Source: an uncultured Flavobacteriales bacterium
GTDB lineage: Bacteria > Bacteroidota > Bacteroidia > Flavobacteriales_G > Salibacteraceae
NCBI GenBank assembly: GCA_913062955.1
Contig: CAJXZP010000005.1
Location: 1 to 64,000, forward strand
Direction: 5' to 3'
Length of the DNA: 64,000 nucleotides
Position numbers and translations under genes: made by a program
Shown here: positions 31,271 to 40,828 of the stretch, one piece after another
Layout: every line of letters begins with the position of its first letter
Numbering within the stretch: position 1 is the stretch's first letter
The notes under the pieces: generated by a model
Told to the model about the DNA's origin: nothing
The model's database searches: none
The model's input: only the letters and a program-made list of their open reading frames with translations

Positions 31271-34200
31271 TTATCTAATTAAATGTACAATGCCCGTACT
31301 CCCAAACTTTCTATTATCATGTAAACGTAAGGAGTAATAATAACTATATGTTCCACTAGGAAGTTCATCTCCGGTATTGAATTTACGTCCATTCCATCCA
31401 TCGTCTCTGGAAGAACCTTTGTAAACCAGTCCACCCCAACGGTCATAAATTTCCAGAATGAAATCTTCTTTGATAACTCCCTCTCCTTCCATTTTGAAAA
31501 CATCATTTAGATTATCTCCATTAGGAGTAAAAGCGGTTGGAAAAAAGAAGGTAGTCACTTCATTCACCTCTAAATCGGTGGTTGTGGAATCCAAACAACC
31601 CTCCTCGTTTCCTACGACCAGTTTGATCGTATAAAGCGCTTCCAACGGAAATGGAGATGAAAATTTTTCATTCGAATCTAAAAACATATCGTTACTATAC
31701 CATAACCATGTAGAGGCTCCGCTACTCTCATCCCAAAAGTCCACATAATGTTCCAAAACATCTGGTTTATGTGATTCAAAATCAAATCGGGCGATTGGAC
31801 TTGGCAAAACTTCAATCAAACATGGATATACTTTAGAAGATACACATCCATGTTTGGTAATAATTTTCGCAGAAATATCATGGCATCCATCATCATCCAT
31901 ATCCTTATAAATAGTATCCAACCCATTTACTTTTTCAAAACCTTTTCCATAATCAATAAAATATTCAAAAGAAGTCGTTAAGGTATCCCAATGAAAAGCA
32001 AAAATGGCCGGGTCACAATTCACATTGGTATCCACCCCTAGAGTATATCCATTATAATCTCCAAAATCAAGATATATTTCACCAATTCCGGGAGTCGTTA
32101 AACACTCATCGGTTACCGTAACGGAATAAACCGTAGCATAGCTAGGCACATGATTCTGAAATTGCCCAAAACCCAAACCATTATCCCATTCGTAAGTATA
32201 CGTTCCTATTCCTCCACGTCCATCTGCACGCATATAGTACCGTTCTCCTAAACAAATAGTATCCGTAGCATTAACCAATACATTAATAGCTGGATATCCA
32301 CCTACTTGCACCCAAATGGAATCTTCAACGAGTGGCGTCCCACAATTATCCGATATGGTTACGGAATACGACTGAGAAGTGGATCCTACTAATCTTCCTA
32401 TCTTGTTATTTCCTAAGCCGGACGACCAAGAATAAGCATACAGACTATCCCCCCCAAATGCGGTAGCAATAAGATCCAAAGTATCACCCGGACAAATGGT
32501 ATCAATTGCATTAAGGGACATACTTAATAAGGGCCGCACGCTAATTTTCACAGAAATAACACTTTCTGGACAGTTGTTAACATCGGAAACCGAAACACTG
32601 TAACTTGTCGTAGTTATTGGCGACACTGTACTTGTATTTAAGGCTTGGGCACCTAAGCCCCAATCGTATGTATAAGGGGCGGTACCTCCACTTCCATTGG
32701 CCATGATAGTCGCACTATTAGAAACACAAATCAATTGTTTCGGACTAATACTGGCAATAATGGGTGGCGGTTCATTTACATTAAAATCTGAAGTATCTAA
32801 ACACCCTTTACTGTCTTTTACAATTACATAATTTGCACCGGCACAAAGGCTATCTGTATTTATTAAGGTATCTCCGTTACTCCAAACAAACGAATAGGGT
32901 GGAGTACCATTAAAAACCAACGCATTCGCTTCACCATCACAACCTATTCCAAAACATTTTGTTTTTTGAGTACCAAGTAGTATAACGTTTATTGGATTAA
33001 CGGTACCCAAATTTACGGGCCAAGAACTAGAACACCCATTGCCATCAATTAATTGCAAATTATACAGTCCTGCAAATAATCCTCCAGCTGAATCTGGCAG
33101 GATACTTCCCAAATTCATATGCACCACATTACCACCTTGATCTGTAAAAATAAACGACCATGGCATGGGTATTTGACTCGCATCCGGAGAGGTTAAAATA
33201 CTTCCATCATCCCTTCCTGAACAGGATACCAAATTCTTACCAAAAACAGGACTTACAGGAGTATAACATACGGGATCACACCTATCTCTTACAAAAAAAC
33301 AAAATGTAGAATCATGGGTACACCCAAATCCATCTAACACGTTCACCGTATAACAATAGGTGGCACTATCTACTTGGGGCTGCACCACTAAACTATCATT
33401 CGTAGCCACTAAGGTTACGGCATTTAAGGCTGTATCTACCCATATGGAGTCAATTCCTGGATTATACGTTATGACCGAATTTGGATATAAACTAGAATCC
33501 AAATCCACTCCCCATGAGAACAAATAACCATCATCTCCGCCCCATTGATCCACAATGGTTAATGACCATGTTCCATTTAAGGGACACCCAATCATATTAG
33601 TATAAGTTTGAAATGGGGTATAACTATCAGCAGGAATAGAAGCACCCGCACTACCTCCACTACACGGATCTGTCACATTGGGACACCCACATCCATAACC
33701 CGTTAAAAAAGTTTGGTTATTACCTGTTGGAAACCATTCATAGAGGTATCCATTCCCAATTCCCGTACCCGTACAAGGCTCTCCTAAATTGGTTCCTCCA
33801 CCTCCTGGAAAGGATTTCAAAACTGTAGAACTCCCATTAGGGCACGTCATAGAAATAGATAGGTCACCTAAAAAAGTATGTTCCATTACCGCCCAGAACT
33901 TAGTAATATCGGCAATGGAGGTAATAACAGCACCTGTTTGAAACTTAGAAAATGTTAAGGTATTCACATATACACCCGGATTTGATCCTGTCCCATCTGG
34001 CAGAAAAGTAGTTGGAACGGAAGTAGAAGAATCCGCATTACTCCAAGTTTGAGTAGTAGCACCAAAGGTTAGGGTATTGGACTCCCCAATACATATAGTA
34101 TCCAATTCTAAAAATGTAGGTGTAAAACTAGGTTCGGAGGAAACACGCACCCAATAATTCAAATTAAATTCCGCTTCACAACCTAAACTGTCGATCGCAA

Positions 34201-34906
34201 AAACCTGAACTAGAAAGGCACCTGCACTATCGGGAAGGAAATTTAAAGTACTCCCCGAATCAATTACAACGGAATCCAAATACCAATAAAAATTAACATT
34301 AGAGTTATTCTGATTGTAATTCAAATTATTGTTAGGATAAATACCCGTTACTTCTATTCTAGCCGTATCAATATCACACACATCAATAAAGCCACCCAAG
34401 GTCGTATCCGGAAAAAAGGAGGTCGCATCTATCGTAAATTGTTGACAAGGAATATCACACGATATAAAGGCATTCCACCCATTTCCAATACCCGCACCAT
34501 CCGAAATAAAGTGAAACGTTAAACAACCGGATGGGTTGGTCACAGATTGAGCCGAAATAATACCCATAATCGGATTCGAAGCATCATACGTTCCTAGCAA
34601 CGGTGCCGCTGTAGTGGTTCCATTATATACCATTAACATATCGCCTGCGCCAATAACACAGGTAGCAAAATTAAAATTCACTACATTCCCAGCGGTTAGC
34701 GGGCAAAAAGTCATAATATAGTTTTCGTTATTCGTATAACCAGGGGTACCCGCACCACCAGAACCAAAACCGGTACTCGATTCAAAGTTCCCGGAACAAA
34801 CGGTTTGGGAACCATTGGCCATAAAAATAGATTGCGATTGGACTTCAAGAATACCCAAAACACCCAAAACCATAATTAGCCATAATTTTCTCATCGGGAT
34901 CCTCAT
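31271..34906 (-). CDS. large T9SS type B sorted surface protein (CUB, P-domain, SprB-like repeats)
   Basis: A 1211-residue secreted protein. A signal peptide (ending EVQSQ near residue 25) is followed by a CUB-like domain (about 30-150) and a proprotein-convertase P-domain-like region (about 280-475, with HTFLGDLSISMTCPNGSS and GTWSLTIVDQWGGDDGYLFS). SprB-type repeats follow (for example PPYSFVWSNGD near 680 and TAPYTYDWGLG near 750), then PKD-like segments. The C-terminal gliding-associated type B sorting domain has AFTPNGDNLNDVFKMEG and ILEIYDRWGGLVYKGS. Type B domains bind a SprF/PorP-like protein for export, and one such gene lies at 50945. An adhesive or matrix role is inferred. A second ATG at 34894 is possible. 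Confidence 0.88.
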   Translation of the reverse strand: MRIPMRKLWLIMVLGVLGILEVQSQSIFMANGSQTVCSGNFESSTGFGSGGAGTPGYTNNENYIMTFCPLTAGNVVNFNFATCVIGAGDMLMVYNGTTTAAPLLGTYDASNPIMGIISAQSVTNPSGCLTFHFISDGAGIGNGWNAFISCDIPCQQFTIDATSFFPDTTLGGFIDVCDIDTARIEVTGIYPNNNLNYNQNNSNVNFYWYLDSVVIDSGSTLNFLPDSAGAFLVQVFAIDSLGCEAEFNLNYWVRVSSEPSFTPTFLELDTICIGESNTLTFGATTQTWSNADSSTSVPTTFLPDGTGSNPGVYVNTLTFSKFQTGAVITSIADITKFWAVMEHTFLGDLSISMTCPNGSSTVLKSFPGGGGTNLGEPCTGTGIGNGYLYEWFPTGNNQTFLTGYGCGCPNVTDPCSGGSAGASIPADSYTPFQTYTNMIGCPLNGTWSLTIVDQWGGDDGYLFSWGVDLDSSLYPNSVITYNPGIDSIWVDTALNAVTLVATNDSLVVQPQVDSATYCYTVNVLDGFGCTHDSTFCFFVRDRCDPVCYTPVSPVFGKNLVSCSGRDDGSILTSPDASQIPMPWSFIFTDQGGNVVHMNLGSILPDSAGGLFAGLYNLQLIDGNGCSSSWPVNLGTVNPINVILLGTQKTKCFGIGCDGEANALVFNGTPPYSFVWSNGDTLINTDSLCAGANYVIVKDSKGCLDTSDFNVNEPPPIIASISPKQLICVSNSATIMANGSGGTAPYTYDWGLGAQALNTSTVSPITTTSYSVSVSDVNNCPESVISVKISVRPLLSMSLNAIDTICPGDTLDLIATAFGGDSLYAYSWSSGLGNNKIGRLVGSTSQSYSVTISDNCGTPLVEDSIWVQVGGYPAINVLVNATDTICLGERYYMRADGRGGIGTYTYEWDNGLGFGQFQNHVPSYATVYSVTVTDECLTTPGIGEIYLDFGDYNGYTLGVDTNVNCDPAIFAFHWDTLTTSFEYFIDYGKGFEKVNGLDTIYKDMDDDGCHDISAKIITKHGCVSSKVYPCLIEVLPSPIARFDFESHKPDVLEHYVDFWDESSGASTWLWYSNDMFLDSNEKFSSPFPLEALYTIKLVVGNEEGCLDSTTTDLEVNEVTTFFFPTAFTPNGDNLNDVFKMEGEGVIKEDFILEIYDRWGGLVYKGSSRDDGWNGRKFNTGDELPSGTYSYYYSLRLHDNRKFGSTGIVHLIR

Positions 34907-35328
34907 TATTTTAACGAATTAAATTGTTCTATCAAGACTCTAGGAGCAATAAACACAATCACGGTTCCTGTTTCCCCCACTCGATACGTTAAGTACTCTT
35001 CTTGTTTCCGAACAATATCTAATTTCAATATATTCAAATCATTGAAATCAGCAGCGGTGAGTTTTTCACCCGTTTTGGAATAGTTAATTTCTGAAATATC
35101 CTTAAAATGAATCCATTTCGATTCCGGAATATCTGTTAAAACTTGATAGGCATTTTTAACATAATAATTGAGATAAGCCAAACTTTGGGGTTGATTGGTG
35201 GTCATATTTGCAATTTGCTCCGTAGAATACACCTCCAGTAACCGTTGATCAACAGCTGAATTTTCAAGCTGTGCAATACCACTAAAAGTCACTAAAACCA
35301 AAGCATACAAAAGAAAATAAAATCTCAT
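34906..35328 (-). CDS. small exported protein coupled to the type B sorted protein
   Basis: A 140-residue protein with a signal peptide (MRFYFLLYALVLVTFSGIAQ), so periplasmic or surface. The rest is a mix of helix (QPQSLAYLNYYVKNAYQVL) and strand with no family I can name. Its stop codon overlaps the ATG of the 1211-residue gene (TAATG), so the two are almost surely translated together. Small exported proteins in this position before gliding-associated proteins occur in other Flavobacteriales, but I know of no defined function. The ATG at 35328 is chosen because it opens the signal peptide. Confidence 0.7.
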   Translation of the reverse strand: MRFYFLLYALVLVTFSGIAQLENSAVDQRLLEVYSTEQIANMTTNQPQSLAYLNYYVKNAYQVLTDIPESKWIHFKDISEINYSKTGEKLTAADFNDLNILKLDIVRKQEEYLTYRVGETGTVIVFIAPRVLIEQFNSLK

Positions 35329-35442
35329 TCTATAACAATTTAAATAGGAATATATCCACAAGACGAAAACAGGACTAAAATAGCTGCTTTTAAATTAAAA
35401 AAAAACATGTTATTGGTCATTTATTCACGCTATTAAAAATGG

Positions 35443-35450
35443 TACATTTG
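35443..35450 (+). promoter_or_regulatory. -7 element upstream of mdh
   Basis: TACATTTG matches the Bacteroidota -7 consensus TAnnTTTG and lies 60 bases before the mdh ATG. No TTG sits at the ideal distance upstream, so this rests on the -7 element alone. Confidence 0.4.
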
Positions 35451-35509
35451 CGAGCGTTCTTAAAATTAAGAGCTTAAAAATATTAAATTATCCAATCAAA
35501 TTATTCGAT

Positions 35510-36442
35510 ATGAAAGTAACCGTAGTAGGTGCCGGAAATGTAGGAGCTACTTGCGCTAATGTTTTAGCCCACAATGAAGTAGCAAATGAAATTATTCTTC
35601 TTGATATTAAAGATGGCTTTGCAGAGGGTAAAGCTCTTGATATTTGGGAAACTTCTCCAATCAACATGTACGATTCAAGAACAATTGGTGTAACCAATGA
35701 TTATGCAGCTACTGCAGGATCTGAGGTTGTAGTCATTACTTCTGGACTTCCACGTAAACCGGGGATGAGCCGTGACGATTTGATCGCTACCAATGCTGGA
35801 ATCGTAAAATCGGTTACCGAACAAGTGGTAAAACATTCTCCTGATGCGATTATCATTATCGTTTCTAACCCTTTAGACGTTATGACTTACCAAGCATTTA
35901 AAACTGCTGGTATTGATTCAAGTAAAGTATTCGGAATGGCTGGTATCTTGGATACCGCTCGTTACCGTTCTTTCTTAGCTCTTGAGCTAAACGTTTCTCC
36001 AAAAGATATCCAAGCGGTATTAATGGGTGGTCATGGAGATACAATGGTTCCACTTCCTAGATATACTACAGTAGCTGGTATTCCAGTAACTGAAATGATT
36101 GACGAAGATAAATTAAACGCAATTGTTGACCGTACCAAAAAAGGTGGTGGCGAAATCGTTAAATTATTAGGTACTTCTGCTTGGTATGCTCCAGGTGCTG
36201 CAGCTGCCCAAATGGTAGAAGCTATTGTTAAAGATCAAAGACGTGTTTTCCCAGTTTGTGCTTGGTTAACCGGTGAGTACGATCAAAACGAAATTTACCT
36301 AGGTGTTCCCGTAATTTTAGGTAAAAACGGTATTGAAAAAATTATTGAATTAGACCTTAACGCAGATGAAAAAGCGTTATTGGAAGAATCTTCTGCCGCA
36401 GTACGTGGCGTTAAAGATTTATTAGACGGAATGGATATCTAA
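35510..36442 (+). CDS. mdh: malate dehydrogenase
   Basis: A 310-residue NAD-dependent malate dehydrogenase of the LDH-like type, interconverting malate and oxaloacetate in the TCA cycle. The NAD motif VVGAGNVGATCA is at residues 5-16. Substrate arginines are Arg82 and Arg88 (PRKPGMSR) and Arg151, and the catalytic His175 lies in MGGHGDTMVPLPR. Arginine at position 82, in place of lactate dehydrogenase's glutamine, supports malate. It is a single gene with a strong terminator. Confidence 0.97.
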   Translation: MKVTVVGAGNVGATCANVLAHNEVANEIILLDIKDGFAEGKALDIWETSPINMYDSRTIGVTNDYAATAGSEVVVITSGLPRKPGMSRDDLIATNAGIVKSVTEQVVKHSPDAIIIIVSNPLDVMTYQAFKTAGIDSSKVFGMAGILDTARYRSFLALELNVSPKDIQAVLMGGHGDTMVPLPRYTTVAGIPVTEMIDEDKLNAIVDRTKKGGGEIVKLLGTSAWYAPGAAAAQMVEAIVKDQRRVFPVCAWLTGEYDQNEIYLGVPVILGKNGIEKIIELDLNADEKALLEESSAAVRGVKDLLDGMDI

Positions 36443-36461
36443 TCCCATTTTAACCATATAT

Positions 36462-36492
36462 AAAAGCCGCTAAATTATTAGCGGCTTTTTTT
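36462..36492 (+). terminator. terminator of mdh
   Basis: A 12-bp stem (AAAAGCCGCTAA / TTAGCGGCTTTT, loop ATTA) followed by a T run, 20 bases past the mdh stop. Confidence 0.93.
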
Positions 36493-36540
36493 GAACCCGT
36501 ACTTTTGATCTGGGCATTCCCCCACTCCATTCTATTTCGT

Positions 36541-36653
36541 GGGGTCGGGCTTTCCGCTATAACTTTTTATTTCCTTTATCACCCTCCAACAAACTTCGGG
36601 TTATTTTGTCAATAAAAAGGATGCCGCTCCTATCCCTAATGCTAAATAGGAGC
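36541..36653. repeat. putative Bacteroidota intergenic palindromic element
   Basis: The stretch opens with GGGGTCGGGCTTTCCGCTAT, holds a long-range inverted repeat CTTTTTATT (36563-36571) / AATAAAAAG (36611-36619), and continues with GGATGCCGCTCCTATCCCTA. A second hairpin (GCTCCTAT / ATAGGAGC) overlaps its end. From memory, this frame (GGTCGGGCT..CCGCTAT, a variable hairpin, GGAT..CCGCT..ATCCCTAA) recurs between genes of many flavobacteria. Only one copy is seen here, so the repeat claim needs the rest of the genome. Confidence 0.4.
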
Positions 36654-36874
36654 AAAAATGGAAATTGCTAGGACGGTGTAAAATCTCAAATTAGTACAAG
36701 ATAATATGGCCCAAGTTGATTTACCCTCTCCAAACAACATCACACATCAGCTGGCTAAACGTATTTTTAATATACTGAGTAAGACCACACTAAAAAAAAG
36801 CATTCTTTTATAGCTGGTTATCAAATAATGCCTTCTTTTACCTTCGCAATTTTGCAATACTTTAATTCTATAAA
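36654..36874. other. gene-poor stretch before the tyrosinase-like gene
   Basis: About 220 bases without a convincing gene. A 35-codon frame at 36706-36813 begins MAQVDLPSPNNITHQLAKRI. It has no family I recognise and no clear start signal, so it could be a gene remnant or chance. TACCTTCG near 36840 resembles a -7 element for the next gene. Confidence 0.35.
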
Positions 36875-39800
36875 ATGAAAAAAATAACTCAATTCACCTT
36901 AATGGCCATTTTATGCCTTTTGGTCAACTCCATTATCGCACAAACTTGACCAAACATTAACAGTTTCAGTCAACCAGACCGTCTAACCTTAGCTACTGCA
37001 ATGCAGACCTATATTGACGCTAACATTCTTCAACAACATGCACTTAACAATATGTTCATTCATGGTGACAATAACATAATTCCATTTCATAAACTTTACC
37101 TAGAAGGGTTAGAAGATTATCTTTTCAAAATTGGTTTAACCCAATTTATTCCTTTTCCATATTGGAATCCCGAGATAGGTCCAATCCCATCCGAATTTTG
37201 GGTAGTGGATGCTGATTGTTCTACATTTTCAAACGCTACTTGCACCAGCCCAACAAGCAATACTCCAAATGCAGGATGGAATACTCAAGTATCTGCTACA
37301 GGTCCATTATGGACCAATGAATGGAACATTTCCCATAACTCTATGAATAATACAACAACATTCCAGTCCTACATTAATCATTGGAAATTTACTCATGGAG
37401 AAGGCCATGTAGCGGTTGGAGGAAATATGGTTGACATGAATTATTCTCCATCATCCCTAGTTTTTTGGTTTTGGCATGCGTACTTAGATAATATAGCGGC
37501 TGTGAAAAATTGCGCTATGAGTTCTTTAAGCATGCCATTTTGGGAATCACCAGGTCTTTCTATGAATGACGCTTTAAATATTAACTATGTATTTGACATT
37601 GGTAACGAACCATCTCAGCATAATTATACAAATCCTGAAGATTGGTATAACAGCCCTGACATATGGGTCAGAAATCAAGCTGATGGAATTGGTAATCAAA
37701 TCCACCAAGCCCCCATTGAAAATGCTGTTAATTACATATATGTGCGCATAAGAAACAGAAGTTGTTTTACACAATCCGGGCATAAACTAAAATTAGGTTG
37801 GGCCAAAGCGACTGCTTCCCTTGATTACCCAATCGATTTTGACAACTCAAGCCCAGATGGATATTTAAATGGAAGTGAATTCACAGTTCAAACTATTCCT
37901 CCCATGGGCCCTGGTGAGTCGTATATTATGGAAATAGCTTGGACCCCCGTAAATTCATTTCAATACATAAATAACTTTGGTGCAAATTTCAATAAATTCA
38001 CCATTTTGGCAATATTAGATGACTATGCTATCCCAAACAATTTCACAGTAACTAATGAAATAGAAGCAATAAATAGTGTCGCTGGGTTAAATATTCAAAC
38101 AACACAACAACAGCCATTAACATTAACCACTTCTGCACCAAACTGTATGGGAACCTGTTCAGGAAGTGTATCTCTTGCCATCAACAACAATGTAAACATC
38201 ACCAATTTTTTATGGAGTGATGGAATATCAGGTACAGGCACTCCACAAAATCGAAATGATTTTTTCCCTGGCCCAGGTTATCTTACTATTTGGATAAATG
38301 GGATAAGTATATCTTATAATTATGATATTAATCCATCAACAACTACCAATTGGCACTCAACTACCGATAATATTAACGGATATGAAGATAAAATCATCAA
38401 AATATTGACTGATAATTCAACACATGACGTTTATGTTTTAGGGGAATTTCAAATAGAGTCTCAAATTTATAATTCAAACTTAAGTTTTGCAACGGGTAAT
38501 ATGAAAACCGGAATTTTCGTGGTGAAATATGATGAATGTGGTAATGAGTTATGGGCTGTACATACCCACAAATCCAATCCAGGATGGGTGGACAGGATGG
38601 AAGCTATTGATATGGTTTTTGTAGGCAGTAATATTCGTGTTTTTGGAAAAACAGATGGTAATGGCCCGTCATTATTTCAATTTATAACTTCCTCCAACGG
38701 AAGTACTGGCAATATTGATATAACTAACGGACAAGCTTTTAGTTCCGACATTTCCTTTTCAGGAAACATTTCAAATCCTCAGACGTATAATTTTCAATAT
38801 TCTGACATAATCCATCAAACAATAATCGATGGAAATGCTACCTATTTTGCCGGTCAATTTTCTGGATATGCTGGCGTAAAAAAATGGGCTAACGGTTCTA
38901 TGACATTAGTTATGGAAGATCTTAACCTAGAAAATGAAATACGAGCAATGGTTTTAAGTGGGTCAGATATTTATGCCGTTGCAAACCTCCAAACGGATGC
39001 CAATTTTGTGGGTGCTGTTACCGTACCGGTATTAGGGCAAACGGAGGCGGTTCTTTTGAAATCAGATGGTGTAACTGTTATTGACATACAACCTGCATAT
39101 GCCAACAATTTCGTACAAGCTACTGACATAGCTAAAGATGCTTATGGAAATTTCTGGGTTTCTGCCCAATTTGATGAAGAGTTACCGGGGTGGCGTACTT
39201 CTAATTCACACATCAGAACAGGAATAGTGGTTAATTTCAATTCAGATTTAGACCCCTTAGAATCCTTTTTCATTAACCCTTCTCTTGTCCATGATTTACA
39301 AGAATCGAGTGCCAATTCTATATCCATTGAAAATGATCAACTCTATGTTGCGGGTACTTTTATTGGGACTGAAATAGTTATTGGAAATTCAAATTATGGA
39401 TTTACCACCCCATCTACCATTTTTGGTTCTAGGTATTCGGCTGATTTATGGATGGCGAAATACGACTTCAACGACCAAATGTTTACTTGGATTGAAGGTT
39501 CTAATTCTTCCGAAGAAGTAGAATTAAATGATATTACTTTTGATGGTATGAATGCATATATGGGAGGAGCATACAAACAAAATATTGACTTCATGAATAA
39601 ATTAGTAAATCTCAATCACCCACAATCGAGTAGCGATTTCTTAGGTTTTGCCATTAGAGGTGGCGACCTAATGTCAGGAGGTGCACAAGGCTTGTATTAT
39701 AAAACCAATGGTAACACCACAACAAATGAAAACAAGGAAGAAGCAATGGATCAAACGACCCGTTTAAGCATATACCCCAATCCAAATGAAGGCACCTTTA

Positions 39801-40006
39801 CCCTATCCTACATTTCGGAAACACTTGGGAACTTGGAGGTGATTATATTTGATCTAACAGGGAGTATTGTTTATCAGGTAATTTCAAATAAGAATTCCGA
39901 GGTAATGGAACAGGAAATTAATTTAAGTCATTTAAGCACGGGAATTTACATGATAAAATCCCAGCAGCATGAAGTGACTAAATACCAAAAAATCATGATA
40001 AAATAA
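36875..40006 (+). pseudogene. tyrosinase-like copper protein with T9SS sorting domain, split by an in-frame TGA
   Basis: The frame starts at an ATG at 36875 with a signal peptide (MKKITQFTLMAILCLLVNSI, then IAQT) and meets TGA at 36947-36949. It then continues open for 1019 codons to 40006. The first downstream ATG is at 37001. Numbered from there, a di-copper tyrosinase domain shows His13, His21, His30 (PFHKLYLEGLEDYL) and His132, His136, His159 (FTHGEGHVAVGG, FWFWHAYLDNI). Then come a C-rich beta segment, propeller-like repeats and a type A sorting domain (LSIYPNPNEGTFTLSY, ending EVTKYQKIMIK). As written the exported form cannot be made unless TGA is read through. The intact remainder suggests a recent mutation, a sequence error or true recoding. 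Confidence 0.75.
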
Positions 40007-40029
40007 CAATTTATAATTGTTAGTAAAAA

Positions 40030-40067
40030 GTGCGACTATCGTTTTATTTCGGTAGTCGCTTTTTTTA
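40030..40067 (+). terminator. terminator of the tyrosinase-like gene
   Basis: The stem GCGACTATCG / CGGTAGTCGC (G-T pairs allowed, loop TTTTATTT) is followed by seven T, 25 bases past the stop. Confidence 0.88.
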
Positions 40068-40165
40068 TGCTTGAAAGACGAGCAATTAATATATACACCT
40101 TTAATTCAAATAACCTAGAAGTCGGAAGACGGAAGTGGTAAAACGAAAACTTTTACAATTCTCCT

Positions 40166-40260
40166 TAGGAGGAGGGGTGGAATCGAACACCGTGAGATTC
40201 AGTGGATTGAAACCGAATTAATAGAATAACTTCCTAAACTTAACAAAAGTGAATCCTCCT
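40166..40260 (-). other. degenerate tRNA-like sequence
   Basis: On the minus strand a perfect 7-bp acceptor-like pair (AGGAGGA at 40260-40254, TCCTCCT at 40173-40167) encloses 80 bases. These include a canonical T-loop string GTTCGATTC followed by CCACC. One G seems lost from the T-stem (GGTG for GGTGG), the D-arm is poor, and no good anticodon stem forms. A loop-like TTTCAAT near 40212-40206 is held by only two pairs. I read it as a decayed long-arm tRNA gene, not a working one. Confidence 0.35.
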
Positions 40261-40503
40261 AACGCCCACCGACAAGGGGGAATTCGCTATTCGTAAAACA
40301 CAAGAAAACAGTCCACAACAAATGCCCATCTTATGGTTTGGATTTGCTAGCTTGTTTTGATTCGATAATTTAAAACCATCTATTTTTCTTGAAACCAGCT
40401 GTATTGCAGCGGTTTTACTATTTCGGTTGATCTGAGATTAAAAAAACATGTTAAGCATCCCCTTCGGCTACACCTACAATTCGTTCTTCCAAATATGCCA
40501 AAT

Positions 40504-40607
40504 TTCTTGGGATTGCTGCGCATTCCCTCTATTTGCCTGTGGGTTTTTAGAAGTAAAGCCTATTCTGCTTGCGCAGAATTTTGGCTTTTTCGTTTAAAAT
40601 TCTCAAG
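40504..40607 (+). repeat. 105-bp direct repeat, copy A
   Basis: This copy matches 40661-40766 at about nine of ten positions. It opens with GGGATTGCTGCGCATTCCCT, passes through GAAGTAAAGCC, and ends in a terminator-like hairpin (stem TTCTGC / GCAGAA, then GGCTTTTTCG). The last third is also shared, inverted, with the sequence downstream of tRNA-Val. Confidence 0.8.
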
Positions 40608-40660
40608 TAAATACTTGTTGACGTGCTTTCGATTACAGCTCCATACCAAATAGATATTCT

Positions 40661-40766
40661 TTCTCGGGATTGCTGCGCATTCCCTCTACTTGCCTGTGGG
40701 TTTTTAGAAGTAAAGCTTATTCTGCTAGCGCAGAATTTCGGCTTTTTTCGTTTAAAAATTCTCAAG
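40661..40766 (+). repeat. 105-bp direct repeat, copy B
   Basis: Second copy of the repeat at 40504-40607. The changes are few and partly compensatory around the hairpin (stem TTCTGC / GCAGAA kept, loop TAGC in place of TTGC), and the T run is longer by one. Confidence 0.8.
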
Positions 40767-40790
40767 CTTTGCTTGGATATTTTTTAAACG

Positions 40791-40818
40791 AAAAAAGCCT
40801 ATCACTTTCGTGATAGGC
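40791..40818 (-). terminator. terminator of tRNA-Val
   Basis: On the minus strand the perfect stem GCCTATCAC / GTGATAGGC with a GAAA tetraloop is followed by six T, 10 bases past the tRNA. Confidence 0.92.
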
Positions 40819-40828
40819 TTTACTTCTG

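Larger units (their letters stand above)
40068..40828. other. gene-free zone with tRNA-like remnant and 105-bp repeats
   Basis: About 760 bases with no convincing gene. From left to right it holds a decayed tRNA-like element (40166-40260), a hairpin AAACC(A)GCTG / CAGCGGTTT near 40394-40417, two direct repeats (40504-40607 and 40661-40766) each ending in a terminator-like hairpin, and the tRNA-Val terminator. Short open frames here run across these repeats and the tRNA and are not genes. Confidence 0.7.

Noticed and set aside
40206-40212. TCA in the tRNA-like remnant as a selenocysteine anticodon for the TGA-split gene
   Set aside because: The loop is held by only two base pairs, the T-stem is broken, no SECIS-like hairpin is evident after the TGA, and no selA/selB is in the window.
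40547-40765. Open frame of 72 codons across the direct repeats
   Set aside because: It is made of the two repeat copies read on the minus strand, which explains its own repeated residues.
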